A stretch of 64,000 bases of DNA from Flaccisagitta enflata. Taxonomy: Eukaryota; Chaetognatha; Sagittoidea; Aphragmophora. Below, in pieces: positions 32,455-44,239 of this stretch. The notes under the pieces are model-generated. The model ran no database searches. It was not told the origin of the DNA and worked only from the letters and a program-made list of their open reading frames with translations. The stretch's first letter is position 1; the number at the start of each line of letters is the position of its first letter. The DNA is taken from positions 1,178,001-1,242,000 of the forward strand of contig OZ231126.1 in the NCBI GenBank assembly GCA_965153355.1, read 5' to 3'. Both the position numbers and the translations under genes were made by a program.

Positions 32455-33790
32455 ATTTCGGGCGAGATTTTGCACACAAGTTGCCAAGCACCTGGGGGAT
32501 CTTCATGCAAAATTTTAGGCCATATGGCCAAGTTTAGGTTACATTTGTTGGCTAAAAATCCCTAAAAAACGCCCAAAAAATGCAAAAAACTGGTTTTTAG
32601 CCATATAGGCCAAACTATGTGTCTTACTATCATTAAATTTGGCATTGATGGACTTGACCTCAACATATACCTGCATTAAAAATTTCGTTGGCTTGTGATG
32701 AACCATTTTCTCTAAATTCAACTTTGAATTTTTTCAAAATTTTGCATTTTCATTTTTGAAATACATTTCTAGTTTTTTCAACCAAGATAGAGTGTATTTT
32801 GATGCACACTATGAGAATTTATTCTTCATAAACGTATTCACTTGGGTGCAAAATTTTACAATGGTCCAATAACACCAAAAACCTAAAATCACTGCTCAAA
32901 ATCATGATATTAGGGGTACAAAATTTTGCATTTTTGGACATCTTAGGACACATTGGCTCGCTACAGCCAAACGCCTTGAGTTAGTGGCCCAAAATTTTGC
33001 ACACAGCTTGCCAAGCACCAGGGCCATCTTTTTTGCAAAATTTCAGCTTATACCTCAAATGCTGAGAAGGATTTTTGGCCTAAAAATCCCCAAAAAAGGC
33101 CTTAAAATGCAAAAAAATGTTTTTAGCCATATAAATGACGATATGTCCACACTGTCAATAGAATTTTGCATGCCTGAACTTGACCTCAATATGTTACCTG
33201 CATGAAAAAGGCTGTTGGCCTGTGATAAACCTTTACTCAAAATTTACCTTTTAATTTTTTCAAAATTTTGCATTTTCATTTTTGAAATACATTTCTGATT
33301 TTTTCAACAAAGATAGAGTGTATTTTGATGCAGATTTTGAGAATTTATTCTTCATAAGCATATTCACTTGGGTGCAAAATTGTACAATGGTCCAATAACT
33401 CCAAAAACCTAAAATCACTGCTCAAAATCATGATATTAGGGGTACAAAATTTTGCATTTTTGGACATCTTAGGATATTTTGGCTGGCTACAGCCAAACGC
33501 CTTGAGTTAGTGGCCCAAAATTTTGCACACAGCTTGCCAAGCACCAGGGCCATCTTTTTGCAAAGTTTTAGCTTATACATCAAATGCTGAGAATGATTTT
33601 TGGCCTAAAAATCCCCAAAAAAGGCCCAAAAAATGCAAAAAAATGGTTTTTTAGCCATATAGGCCAAACGATGTGTCACACTATCATGAAATTTTGCATG
33701 CCTGGACTTGACCTCAATATTTACCTGCATGAAAAATTTCATTGGCCTGTGATAAACCAATTTTTTCAAAATTCAATTTTGAATTTTTTT
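32455..33790 (+). repeat. about 525-bp satellite, left arm of giant inverted repeat
   Basis: Three units start near 32465, 32985 and 33511 with AAAATTTTGCACACARSTTG then CCAAGCACC. Shared words: TTTTGGCCTAAAAATCCC, GACTTGACCTCAAYATRTAC. The array is the reverse complement of 37000-38420. Confidence 0.9.
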
Positions 33791-34096
33791 CAACAAGGCC
33801 AACACCTATAGGTCACATGCGAGACTTACAGATTGACTTAAAATGCCTTAGAATGACTTGGAATGACTTAATATACCCTTTAAATGACTTAAAATCACTC
33901 AAAGAAATAAAATTGATAAAAAAAGTAAAAGTGTGACCGACAGACCAACAGACCGACCAACCGACGGACAGACAAATTTTATCACAGGCCAATGAATTTT
34001 TTCATGCAGGTACATATTCAAAAGTGATAAAAAGTAGAGTGTGACCGATCAACAAACAGACCGATGGACGAGAGTCGAGTGCTTGCGACTGAAAGT
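33790..34096 (-). mobile_element. H element, TATAGGTGTTGG 3' variant, broken
   Basis: Left CAACAAGGCCAACACCTATA then GGTCACATGCGAG, (AATGACTTA)n core, GACCGAC array, and AGAGTCGAGTGCTTGCGACT at the right. A scrap of the adjacent satellite (TTTATCACAGGCCAATGAAT) lies inside, indicating recombination with it. Confidence 0.6.
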
Positions 34097-34362
34097 ATTT
34101 GCTTAATTTTAGATCAACATTTCAAATGTTTTTCTAGGAGGTGATAAACTTTTGAGTAGGGTAGTAAGCAGTGCATTTATACCCTTATTGATGATGATGT
34201 ACAAAATTAGCCATATTTAATATCAGAGAGAAATACAGGGGTGTATATAGTTCCATGACCTCTGATTAATTTTCCCTCCTGCCTTTGATTAACTTCCCTG
34301 CCACACATTTTATCATATTACAAAATCTATGATTTTCTTCCCCAGATATGAATAAAACAGTG

Positions 34363-35007
34363 TTTTTGGGCAGCGGCCCCAAAGGGGATGAAGTCCTGTA
34401 GAACACAGGGGGAATATGTCCATCTGTCTGTACTTACGTATGTGCATCTATACGTACGTCTGTCCCACCCGCCTCATCCTCACGGCTTTGTCTCCTTTTG
34501 GGTCTATTCTGACCCAAAGACTGCCAAATAACCCAAATCCAAGCAATATGGCCTAAATTTAAGCAATATGGCCTAGATCTAAATATAATGGCCTAAATCA
34601 AAGCAATATAGCCCAAATTTGGCCCCAGGTACATGATTTTGGTCCCTTAGACCAATATTGTGTCTTCCCATACCTACATTCTGACCAGATCTGGGCCATT
34701 TTGCTTGGATTTGGGCCATTATGCTTGGATCTAGATCATTTTGCTCAGATTTGGGCTGTAATTCTTGGATTTGGGCTATTTGGAAGAATTTGGGTCAGAA
34801 TAGACTCCACAGGAGACAAAGCCTTGAGGTTGGATTGGGGGATGAACGGATAGAGGGATGTACATACAGAGGGACAGACAGATTCCCCCTGTGATCAACA
34901 TGACTTTGTCCACTTTGGGGCCCTTGCCCTGCTGACCCTCAACTTTATTCACATACCACTCAAGCAGGGTATAGGTACCGCTGACCACTTACTGTCTTTA
35001 GGCTGCC
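34363..35007 (+). mobile_element. B element, complete foldback copy
   Basis: Left TGTTTTTGGGCAGCGGCCCC then GATGAAGTCCTGTAGAACAC; right GGTACCGCTGACCACTTACT. Long complementary arms: AAAGGGGATGAAGTCC with GGACTTTGTCCACTTT-type sequence, GGCTTTGTCTCCTTTTGGGT with its rc near 34800, and AAATCCAAGCAATATGGCC with GGCCATTTTGCTTGGATTT. The whole element can fold into one hairpin. Confidence 0.8.
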
Positions 35008-35512
35008 ATTAAGGTTTAAATGCTATTAGAATGTGTTTTACTAATCAGTTTTTGTGATTTGGTACTGCAAAAAGTTTTTTTTTCTTTTTTTCTCTTTTTT
35101 CCTCCTTGATTTCCTTCCCCATTTCCAAACCCTTTGATCAATTTCCCCCTTCCCCCACCGAGGGGGTAGTGTAGAACTATATACAGGCCTGGAGAAATAT
35201 CCTTTTCATTGTTTATCCATAATACAATCTTCATCAATTTGGATTTTACAGCATGTTTTTTCTTATTCCTTCCATTTGAAAATATAGGAACTGAATTTAA
35301 TGTTTAGTATTGAACATATTCAAAATCTAAAAAAAAGTTCTTTAACTGAATGATATAGGATTTCTAACTATAGCAAAAATAAAGATAAAAACATACCTAA
35401 TTAAGAGAAAAATTTGGAAGCTTGCTCAATTGTTAGTTGGCGTATCAAAAATTGAAAAAAAATCTGATGTCTTAGGCAAAAACAGGAGTTTTTTTCATTC
35501 CATTTTTAGTCG
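35008..35512. other. AT-rich DNA, no gene recognised
   Basis: Poly-T and purine stretches; nothing further supported. Confidence 0.5.
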
Positions 35513-35710
35513 CGTGCACGCGACTCTACAACCCGCTTTGTCCGTTGGTTGGTCGGTCGGTCGGTCAGTTAGTCGGTTGGTCACACTTTACTTTGTTTTA
35601 TGATTTTATTCTTTTGACCTCACTGCTCCTGCCCAAATTGCCTGGTGACCTCAAATATGGCCCCTGCCCACCCACACGCGACTTAGGTAGCCGTGTATCC
35701 TGCCTTGTTG
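35513..35710 (+). mobile_element. H element, class AGTCGCGTGC
   Basis: 5' TTTTTAGTCGCGTGCACGCG; core (TTGGTCGG)n; 3' CCCACACGCGACTTAGGTAG then CCGTGTATCCTGCCTTGTTG. It carries the CTCCTGCCCAAATTGCCTGG block of the 877 copy. Confidence 0.85.
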
Positions 35711-36059
35711 ATTATACAGACTGGTTTTCTGACATCATGATTTATAGAATTATGATGAATATTCTGGCTCAATGTTATTACAGTTCAGAAAAATCATGCT
35801 GTACCAAGATAACTTTTAGTATTTTTGTTCAAATTTTCTCTTTATATTTGTTGTTTGAAAAAAAATTAATTGACCATTTTAGGTCACATATTGATCTGTA
35901 TGTTGATCATTGTGATTATTTGATTTAATTTACCATTATACCTCCATTTGGGCAGTTGCATTACAATCTGTGATATTCTGAACCTAAGTTTCTTGTATTG
36001 ATTAAGTTAAGGTAGTCAGGAACAAATATTTGAGCCATAGACCTTAGAGATGCTCCATT

Positions 36060-38420
36060 TGATAGGCATTACCATGACTATGCAAAATATTATGATAGGG
36101 AGATATGTGATTTGGCAGTTATGGCTGAAATAGTAACCTAAACTTTGTCTTATAGCTTGAAATTTTGCATAAAGATGCTCCTGGTGCAAAGCAACTTGAA
36201 TGTAAAATTTGAGGCTAATGCTTGAATATAGCAAGACCATATGTCTGAGGATATTCAAAAATGCAAAATTTTGGATAGCTGATTTTATGCCTCTGAGTAG
36301 TACTTATGAGCTATTGGACCATTGTGAAGTTTTGCAGCCAAGTAAATATGCTTTTGAGGAATAGATTCTTAAAGCCTGCATCAAAATATAAGCTATCTTG
36401 GTTAAAAAACAAGATAACTGTATTTTGAAAAACGATGCAAAATTTTCAAAAAAAAAAAAAAAAAAAATAAAAAAAACAAAAACTAAATTGTGGAAAAATG
36501 GCTTATCTTGGGCAAATAAAATTTGTCATACAGAATTCATAAATTCCACACATATAAAATCTTTTGATAAAGAGACAGATATAGCAAAAAAAAACACATT
36601 TTCTGCATTTAACGGACATTGCTAGGCATTTCTAGGCTAAAAAACTTCAATAGCCTTTGATTTTGCAAAAAGATTTTGCAAAAAGATTTTGCAAAAAGAT
36701 GCACCTGGTGCTTGGTAACTTGTGTGCAAAATTTGGGGCCACTGGCCCAAAGCGCTTGGCCATAGCAAGACCAAATGTCTTAAAATATTAAAAAATGCAA
36801 AATTTTGGACCCCTAATTTCATGTTGAGCAGTAATTTAGATTTTCAGAGCCATTGGACCTTTAAAAAAATTTCCATCTCAATGAATTTACTCATGGAGAA
36901 TAGATTTTCAAAGCCTGTATCAATATGCACCCTATCTTTATCAAAAAAATGAAATTGATGAAAAATGCAAAATTTTTCAAACAAATTCAAAATTGAATTT
37001 TGAAAAAATTGGTTTATCACAGGCCAATGAAATTTTTCATGCAGGTACATATTGAGGTCAAGTCCAGGCATGCAAAATTTTATGATAGTGTGACACATCG
37101 TTTGGCCTATATGGCTAAAAAACCATTTTTTTTTGCATTTTTTGGGCCTTTTTTGGGGATTTTTAAGCCAAAAATCATTCTCAGCATTAGATGTATAAGC
37201 TGAAATTTTGCAAAAAGATGGCCCTGGTGCTTGGCAAGCTGTGTGCAAAATTTTGGGCCACTAACTCAAGGCGTTTGGCTGTAGCCAGCCAAAATGTCCT
37301 AAGATGTCCAAAAATGCAAAATTCTGTACCCCTAATATCATGATTTTGAGCAGTGATTTTAGGTTTTTGGAATTATTGGACCATTGTACAATTTTGCACC
37401 CAAGTGAATATGCTTATGAAGAATATATTCTCAAGATGTGCATCAAAATACACTCTATCTTGGTTGAAAAAATCAGAAATGTATTTCAAAAAAGAAATGC
37501 AAAATTTTGAAAAAATTAAAAGTTGAATTTTGAGAAAACGGTTTATCACAGGCCAATGAAATTTTTCATGCAGGTACATATTGAGGTCAAGTCCAGGCAT
37601 GCAAAATTTTATGATAGTGTGACACATTGCTTGGCCTATATGGCTAAAAAAACCTTTTTTTGCATTTTTTGGGCCTTTTTTGGGGATTTTTAGGCCAAAA
37701 ATCCTTCTCAGCATTTGAGGTATAAGCTGAAATTTTGCAAAAAGATGGCCGTAGTGCTTGGCACGCTGTGTGCAAAATTTTGGGCCACTAACTCAAGGCG
37801 TTTGGCTGTAGCGAGCCAAAGTGTCCTAAGATGTCCAAAAATGCAAAATATTGTACCCCTAATATCATGATTTTAAGCAGTGATTTTAGGTTTTTGGTGT
37901 TATTGGACCATTGTAAAATTTTGCACCCAAGTGAATACGCTTATGAAGAATAAATTCTCATAGTGTGCATCAAAATACACTCTATCTTGGTTGAAAAAAC
38001 TAGAAATGTATTTCAAAAATGAAAATGCAAAATTTTGAAAAAATTCAATGTTGAATTTAGAGAAAACGGTTCATCACAAGCCAACAAAATTTTTCATGCA
38101 GGTACATGTTGAGGTCAAGTCCATCAATGCCAAATTTAATGATAGTGAGACACATAGTTTGGCCTATATGGCTAAAAAACCAGTTTTTTGCATTTTTTGG
38201 GCGTTTTTTAGGGATTTTTAGCCAAAAAATGTAACCTAAACTTGGCCATATGGCCTAAAATTTTGCATGAAGATGCCCCAGGTGCTTGGCAACTTGTGTG
38301 CAAAATTTGGGGCAATTAGCGCAAAGGGTTTGGCCGTAGCGGTGCCGAATGTCCAAAGGTATCCAAAAATGCAAAATTTTTGGCGCCTAATTTTCAGACT
38401 TTAAACCGTTTTTTTGTGTT
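36060..38420 (-). repeat. about 525-bp satellite, right arm of giant inverted repeat
   Basis: Four to five units in reverse orientation (CAAGCTGTGTGCAAAATTTT near 37238, 37760; diverged units near 36190, 36715 and 38290). The outermost unit (38050-38330) is nearly identical to the outermost unit of the left arm (32460-32720), as expected for an inverted duplication rather than independent arrays. A poly-A interruption lies at 36448-36466. Confidence 0.9.
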
Positions 38421-38429
38421 TTTTTGTTT

Positions 38430-39830
38430 TTGGACCATTATAAAACTTTGCAGTCAAGTAATTATGCCTATGGAGGACTGATTCCTGGAGCTGGCATCAA
38501 AAATTAGGCTATTTTTACCAAATTAGCTTTTTTTGAAAATTGGGTGCAGATTTTGCTATCCAGTTTTTTGGTTTCTTAGCCATAACGGGAGCAAAACTGA
38601 ATATTTTTTTGATCTGTTTTTTTCAGTAGGTGCCAAATGGTCAAAGTAATATCCATGCAAAATTTGGGGGTCTAAAAATGATTATTTCAATTTTTTTGGC
38701 CAAAAACCAAATATAGCGTTTTTTTGAAAAACGTACCCAGACTTTAAACAGCCATAACTCTGCTTTTTGTGAACGGATTTTGATAAAATTTGGTATGGAA
38801 GTAAAAAAAAGCTATATTTTGCTTCAACTAAATTTTTATGATGATCCGTTAAACGGTTTGGCGTTGGCGCTATTTTGAAATTTTTTTTTGAGAAAAAATG
38901 CATTTTTTAGGTAGGTCCATAAACAATTCAGACATGCACCGATCCTAGTCTTGTTCGGCATCAAAAACTGACCCTGTATGCAAATTTTCAAGCTTTGCTG
39001 CAGAATCGCCGATGCTTTTTTTTAAAAGCCTGGACTAATTTCATTGAAAAGATTCATTTTGACCGGAATGTGGAGAAATGTCGGTCCTGCTGTATTTAAC
39101 AAACACAGGCCAATAAACTTAACTGCCAAAACAGCTAGAGCAGGGACAATTGGGCATTGATGTAAAAAGGGAAACTCACGGCATGGGCTGGGGTTTACGT
39201 ACAATAAATCACTACCTCAAAAATACAAGTCAACCTACTAACACAAAGTTTTTGATTTTTTTTTTCATGCGATTACTTCATTTAAATCAATTTACTTTTT
39301 TGATAATTTCTTGGATTAAAACAGCATTCAGCAACGCAGCAATCGCAGCATGAGCATGATTTGATTTTCTGCGAGTTTCCCTTGTAACTTAGCAGTCACC
39401 CCAGGGTGTAGCTGGAACAGAGGAGACACAAAGGGACAGGAAAGACACTATGGATGAATCTTGATGATTGCATGATAATGAGGCAAGAGACTCTGAGACT
39501 CAAGGCGCTGCCCAGAGCTGAGGAAGAAGAGGGGGCTTGGAATAGAGGGGGGGGTGAAAGCGGGAGGCGTAGCTTACGCTATGACTTTTCCTTACTTAAG
39601 CGTAAATTCTCCCGCGTGATAGCATCACCAATGAGCAAAAGTTGAAGGCTTAAAAGAAAAAAAAGTCTGATCCTCATAAAAGGCGTGGATTTCCATCTCT
39701 GATCTTTCTCTCGGCGCATGTTTACCGTTTACTTCGATCTCCAACTCCGAAAAAAAGAAAAGTAAAGAAATGCCATTGTCTGAAATAGTCAGGATGTGTC
39801 TGCCTAATTGTATGTCTCACTGACGTTTTT
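38430..39830. other. AT-rich DNA with no supported gene
   Basis: 38430-38920 resembles other AT-rich element interiors (GGATTTTGATAAAATTTGG). 39400-39650 is purine-rich. No exon with good splice sites was found where the upstream ankyrin exons of the TRPC gene might be. Confidence 0.4.
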
Positions 39831-40030
39831 AGGCTGTGTCTGCCTGACTGACAGTATCAGGCTGGGTCTGCCTGATTGAGAGTGTCAGGCTGAATCTGCC
39901 TGACTGACAGCTGTGTCTGCATGACTGGCAATGTCAGGCTGTGTCTGCCTGACTGACAATGTCAGGTTGTGTCAACCGGACTGACAGTGACATGCTATGT
40001 ATGTCTGACTGACAGTGTCAGCCCGACAAG
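39830..40030. repeat. about 28-bp minisatellite with palindromic CTGACAGTGTCAG
   Basis: Seven or so units of GTCAGGCTGTGTCTGCCTGA then CTGACAGT, each capable of forming a small hairpin. Confidence 0.85.
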
Positions 40031-41150
40031 CGAGAAAATGTAGAGGCTCTCCGCGTTTGCGCAATTAAGGTGTCTTGAGCTCTTTTAAATCAATTATGAA
40101 TTCAAATCAATTATGAATTTTCTTTTGAATCTCTGCCTCAGTTGCAAAACCTCTCTTTTCATAGAATATGAGTTCATTGACTCGTTGGTAATTCAACTAC
40201 AGTTGGAAAGCTTAATTTTTTGCCTATACTATGGTTTGATCAATGTAAATAAAAGAATAGGGTTTATGTATGTATTTATAATACTGTGATACACAGAAAA
40301 TAACTAGGGCTTTACAATCATGTGGCATTCATGATAAATACCGCTGTTTCATTTTATCCGCCTTTGCTCGTCTTCTTTGCACTGTGCTTTCAGAGTAATT
40401 CTGAGTGAAAAAACATAAAACAATTAGTTTTTCTGCAGCTTTTTTTAGTATAGGGGTGTAATAACATATAACTAGCAAAAAACAAAATCATTCACAAAGC
40501 GCTTTTTTAATGCAGATTCTACTGAGTTGAATTGACTCATTTTCTGATTGAATATTGTCAATCCTTGCAAAATTCCTTTTCATTTGATAGGTCGCACATC
40601 TATATTTTTGTAAAGATTTAAAATTTTCATCTTTTGAGTTGCCATTACCATTACCATTTGATTTTTTGAGTTACCATTACTAAAGTAGCAGATTCAAAAC
40701 CCCATTGTCATATGAACTTTCACTCAGATTTTTTTGAAAGCACATTGTTTGGTGGGGGAAGGTTCAGGGCGTGTGTGTATATGGGTTTGCGACGGGCATT
40801 AGGTTGGTGTGCATATCAATGTATCCTATTTCTTATTGAAAAGCTTAGAACTTCTTTGACATTCAATCCATTTATCAATTTCACTAGTTCCGGCTCTTCA
40901 ACTGAAAATCCGCAGTATCAGTAGTCACGCGATCACGCGCGCGAGTAAAGACAGTTTTGAGCTGTCTAAAGTTATGTCCGTTCTCGGGTCGTAAAACTGC
41001 ACAAGATTCGCCGCGTCCTCCTCCTCCTCCCTCTCCTACGATCCTACCCTCCTCCTTCCCCCCCTCTTCATCTAACTTCTTAACGACCTTGGAGTTAAAA
41101 ATACTGCTGTCCAAAATTCGAGACTTTGGGGGAAAATTCTTCTTAAACAT
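40031..41150. other. AT-rich DNA, no gene recognised
   Basis: Includes a repeated TTACCATTA block near 40640-40680 and a GC-richer patch at 40920-41060. Nothing with splice support. Confidence 0.4.
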
Positions 41151-41154
41151 TTGG

Positions 41155-41765
41155 AGGTCCATAAATGAGGAGAAGAGAGGAGGAAAAGAGGAAGATGGGG
41201 ATGAGAGTACGTGAGGAACAAGCAATGATTAAGGCCATAAATGAGGAGAAGAGAGGATGAAAAGAGGAAGATGGGGACGAGAGTATGTGAGGAACAAGCA
41301 ATGATGGAAGTCCATAAATGAGGAGAAGAGAGGATGAAAAGAGGAAGATGGGGATGAAAGTACGTGAGGAACAAGCAATGATGGAAGTCCATAAATGAGG
41401 AGAAGAGAGGATGAAAAGAGGAAGATGGGGATGAAAGTACATGAGGAACAAGCAATGATGGAAGTCCATAAATGGGGAGAAGAGAGGAGGAAAAGAGGAA
41501 GTAGGGATGAGAGTACGTGAGGAACAAGCAATGATGGAAGTCCATAAATGAGGAGAAGAGAGGAGGAAAAGAGGAAGATGGGGACGAGAGTATGTTAGGA
41601 ACAAGCAATGATGGAGGCCATAAATGAGGAGAAGAGAGGAGGAAAAGAGGAAGATGGGGACGAGACTATGTGAGGAACAAGCAATGATGGAGGCCATAAA
41701 TGAGGAGAAGAGAGGAGGAAAAAGAGGAAGAAGAGGAAGAGGGTGTGAGAGGGACAAGCAATGAT
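41155..41765. repeat. about 77-bp minisatellite, eight units
   Basis: The unit contains CCATAAATGAGGAGAAGAGA then GGAAGATGGGGAYGAGAGTA and GAGGAACAAGCAATGATGG. Spacing of AAGCAATGAT is 74-79 bases. Open minus-strand frames through it are compositional. Confidence 0.92.
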
Positions 41766-41831
41766 GCGGTTTTTGCTGTTGTTTTATTTGTTTACGTTCA
41801 TTGGCATTGATGCCGCTTACACATGATAAAC

Positions 41832-41837
<6 letters not shown>

Positions 41838-41862
<25 letters not shown>

Positions 41863-41873
41863 AAAAGAAGAAG

Positions 41874-41905
<32 letters not shown>

Positions 41906-41912
41906 AGAAATC
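41838..41912. repeat. (GAA)n array
   Basis: AGAAGAAGAAG units with AAAA interruptions, 40 bases before the first duplicated TRPC exon edge. Confidence 0.92.
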
Positions 41913-41950
41913 ATTCATTAGGCATGACTTATTAGCAAATAGTTCAAGCT

Positions 41951-42035
41951 GTAGATGCGTTGCTTGGAGAAAATGGGATTTCTGTTGGAAAAAATCGTGG
42001 AAGAGGATTTTGATCGCGTTGTAAGGAGACCCATC
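41951..42035 (+). pseudogene. duplicated edge of TRPC exon, copy 1
   Basis: After GCTGTAG the sequence encodes CLEKMGFLLEKI-VEEDFDRVV, close to CLENMGFLLENI-EQEDFHCVV of the real exon at 42221. Homology stops at about 42035 and the frame then ends. It keeps an acceptor-like AG (41953-41954) and happens to have GTAAGG at 42023, so I cannot exclude use as a short exon. Confidence 0.6.
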
Positions 42036-42091
42036 TTGTTTGTGCCATAACATTGCTCATGTATTCATTTCATAATATGTCTGATTTGTAG

Positions 42092-42170
42092 GTTGTTTGA
42101 AGAACATGGGATTTCTGTTGTAGAACATCGACCAAGAGAATTTTCACGGCGTCATACAGAGAGATCCATT
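42092..42170 (+). pseudogene. duplicated edge of TRPC exon, copy 2
   Basis: TTGTAG|GTTGTTTGAAGAACATGG copies the acceptor and start of the exon at 42221, exactly 129 bases upstream. In frame it reads CLKNMGFLL then a stop codon (TAG), so inclusion would truncate the protein. Confidence 0.7.
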
Positions 42171-42220
42171 TGTGTCATAACATAAATTGATGTTTTCTTT
42201 ACCATGAAATTAATCTGTAG

Positions 42221-42366
42221 GTTGTTTGGAGAACATGGGATTTCTGTTGGAGAATATTGAGCAAGAGGATTTTCACTGCGTTGTAGAAGGACTCATTTAC
42301 GCCATCTCTAAAGGCATGAAAGAAGAAGCAGAATTCATCGCAAAACATCCAGAATTCCAAGACAAG
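42221..42366 (+). CDS. TRPC: TRPC channel exon A (ankyrin-region helices)
   Basis: TRPC channels are Ca2+-permeable plasma-membrane cation channels opened downstream of phospholipase C. Their cytoplasmic N-terminus has four ankyrin repeats and a linker-helix domain, followed by six membrane helices. This exon follows AATCTGTAG (ends 42220) and ends at donor AAG|GTGAAG (GT at 42367). It reads CLENMGFLLENIEQEDF, then EGLIYAISKGMKEEAEFIAK and HPEF, matching the TRPC ankyrin segment with LLLAISKG...EAILNHP spacing. Entry phase 1, exit phase 0. Two degenerate copies of its 5' edge lie just upstream (41951, 42092). The exon supplying the preceding base and the first ankyrin repeats was not identified; 28839-28910 has a compatible phase. 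Confidence 0.85.
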
Positions 42367-42416
42367 GTGAAGTCTATCAACACTCGCTCACGAACTCACT
42401 CACGGACCCTCTTGCT

Positions 42417-42457
42417 TACTTTTTTGTGAGTCGCAAACTTGCGACTCACAAAAAAAG
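42417..42457. repeat. near-perfect hairpin TTTTTTGTGAGTCGCAA / TTGCGACTCACAAAAAA
   Basis: Two 17-base arms with a two-base loop, 50 bases after the TRPC exon A donor. The AGTCGC core resembles the H-element 5' hairpin, and GCCGGACCTTGTTATTAG near 42530 resembles an H 3' end, so this may be a decayed H copy. Confidence 0.6.
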
Positions 42458-43085
42458 GAAAAGGAAAAAAAAACTCAAGGCTAAACTCCCCTCGCCTGCC
42501 AGCTGCTCTGCTATGCGAATCAAAAACAGAAGCCGGACCTTGTTATTAGTTGATAAAAAAGATAAAAAAAATTATCAAACATTTTTTTGTCATAGTGATA
42601 TTGAAAATTCTCAAGTTCTTTCATTCAAGACCAATATCAGGTCTGTATCTCAAACCATTTAGAAACTTGATGTTGTCAAAACGAACAAATATTTTCTAAA
42701 GATGCTTTTTGGGCGGCTCATACTCGCGCTTATTTCCACGCGTAGCACAAGGTTTTCACGTTTTAGGAAGAGTTGTAGCGGGCGCACGGAAGGATAGACG
42801 GATGGACAGATGGACGGATAAAAGGATGGATAGACGGACGGACAGATGCACAGATGCACAATTCTCCTCCGGAGATGCTGGGACGCATAGGAAGACTACC
42901 CCTCGAGTGGGTCTTAAGACGGTTCTCGGGAATAGCCAGTAAACAGTTGGGATTGGGCATGAGAGTCTCAAATTAAATTGGACACTAAACAGAATCAGAC
43001 TCAACGTTCGGAAATCCATGTGATATGAAAAAAAGACTTTTGACGACTTTGTGCTTCTTGAGAAAATTGATTTTCTTTTTATTTT

Positions 43086-43341
<256 letters not shown>

Positions 43342-43351
43342 CCCACTTCAG

Positions 43352-43383
43352 GACCGTGTTCGAGTCTCTATGAATAAACCATG
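43352..43383 (+). CDS. TRPC: TRPC channel exon B, 32-nt microexon
   Basis: Acceptor CTCCCACTTCAG (ends 43351) and donor ATG|GTAAGC (GT at 43384) enclose 32 bases reading DRVRVSMNKP plus TG. It enters in phase 0, matching exon A, and leaves two bases that join the lone C opening exon C (TG+C = Cys). Without it exons A and C are out of frame by two bases, which is the main evidence that it is real. The position corresponds to the variable loop between the third and fourth ankyrin repeats of TRPC proteins, so no sequence match is expected. Its upstream tract is a (CA)n array, poor in pyrimidine runs. Confidence 0.7.
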
Positions 43384-43389
43384 GTAAGC

Positions 43390-43629
43390 ACAACTGCAGT
43401 CCATCGGCCTGTCCGACCGTCCATGGGTCCGTCCTTGAGGTCCGTCCATTACGCCTGTGCAAAAACCTGTTTTCTTGGCTTTTTTCGGCCACGGTGAGAT
43501 CCTGTACTGAAGCGAATGATCAACCAACTTGTTTTGAGAGCCTCCTTCACTACTCGTCCGTTCGTCCATCTGTCCTCCATATATGTCACATTATCAATAC
43601 ACGCATCGTTGCCCGGTCGGGCTTGTTCT
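43390..43629 (+). mobile_element. H element, AGATGCG class, 5' truncated, tandem with next
   Basis: Contains (GTCCATCGG) core, ATTACGCCTGTGCAAAAACC, and ends ACACGCATCGTTGCCCGGTC then GGGCTTGTTC. It shares its last bases with the start of the next copy at 43628. Confidence 0.65.
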
Positions 43630-44054
43630 TTTTAGATGCGTCAGTCAGGAGCGCATACCTATAAGAGGGTCTGTCCGTCCGTCTGTCCGTCCGTCCATTG
43701 GTTGGTCGGTCAGTCGGTCGTATGGTCGGTTGGTCGGTCGGTTGGTCAGTCGGTCGGTCGGTCGGTTGGTCGGTTGGTCGGTTGGTCGGTCGGTCGGTTG
43801 GTCAGTTGGTTGGTCGGTTGGTCAGTCGGTCGGTCGGTCCATTACGCCTTTACAAAAACCGCGTTTTTCGACTGTTTTTGGCCACGGTGAAATCCTACAC
43901 TGAAACAAATGATCAACATGTTTTGAGGGCCTCCTTTACTACTCAGTCGTTTGAATGCTCATCTGTTTGTCCATCTGTCTCTTCATATATGTCACATGAT
44001 CAATACATGCAGAGGCACAGTCCGGACGCATCGTTGCCCGGCCGGGCTTGTTCC
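43628..44054 (+). mobile_element. H element, class AGATGCGTC, complete
   Basis: 5' TTTTTAGATGCGTCAGTCAG then GAGCGCAT; core (GGTCGGTT)n at 43697-43840; 3' GTCCGGACGCATCGTTGCCC then GGCCGGGCTTGTTC. The 3' end, read in reverse, begins GAACAAGCCC and carries CGATGCGTCC, so the GATGCGTC class occurs at both ends. Its 3' half repeats that of the preceding copy. Confidence 0.75.
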
Positions 44055-44239
44055 ATTTTCTGTTAAGCATGTGAGGTGGCCCATAATCCGAAATGGAAAA
44101 AGTAGCCCATTTTTTTTTGAATGGGAGTTCAACATTGCTCGAGCTTTATTCCCATCTTACTCACATCTCTTCCTAACAATTACGCCCGAAAAAGGAAGCT
44201 AAAATTTCTTTCTTAAAGAATAACCAAATATTTCCCGAA

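Noticed and set aside
36448-36466. Poly-A as the tail of a processed retrocopy
   Set aside because: It is inside a satellite unit that continues on both sides; an A-run expansion is enough.
40712-40924. 70-codon open frame as an upstream TRPC exon
   Set aside because: No ankyrin-like pattern (no TALxxA...LL spacing) and no matching splice phases.
41072-41757. Leu/Ser-rich minus-strand open frames of 100-204 codons
   Set aside because: They follow the 77-bp minisatellite in two frames and have no independent support.
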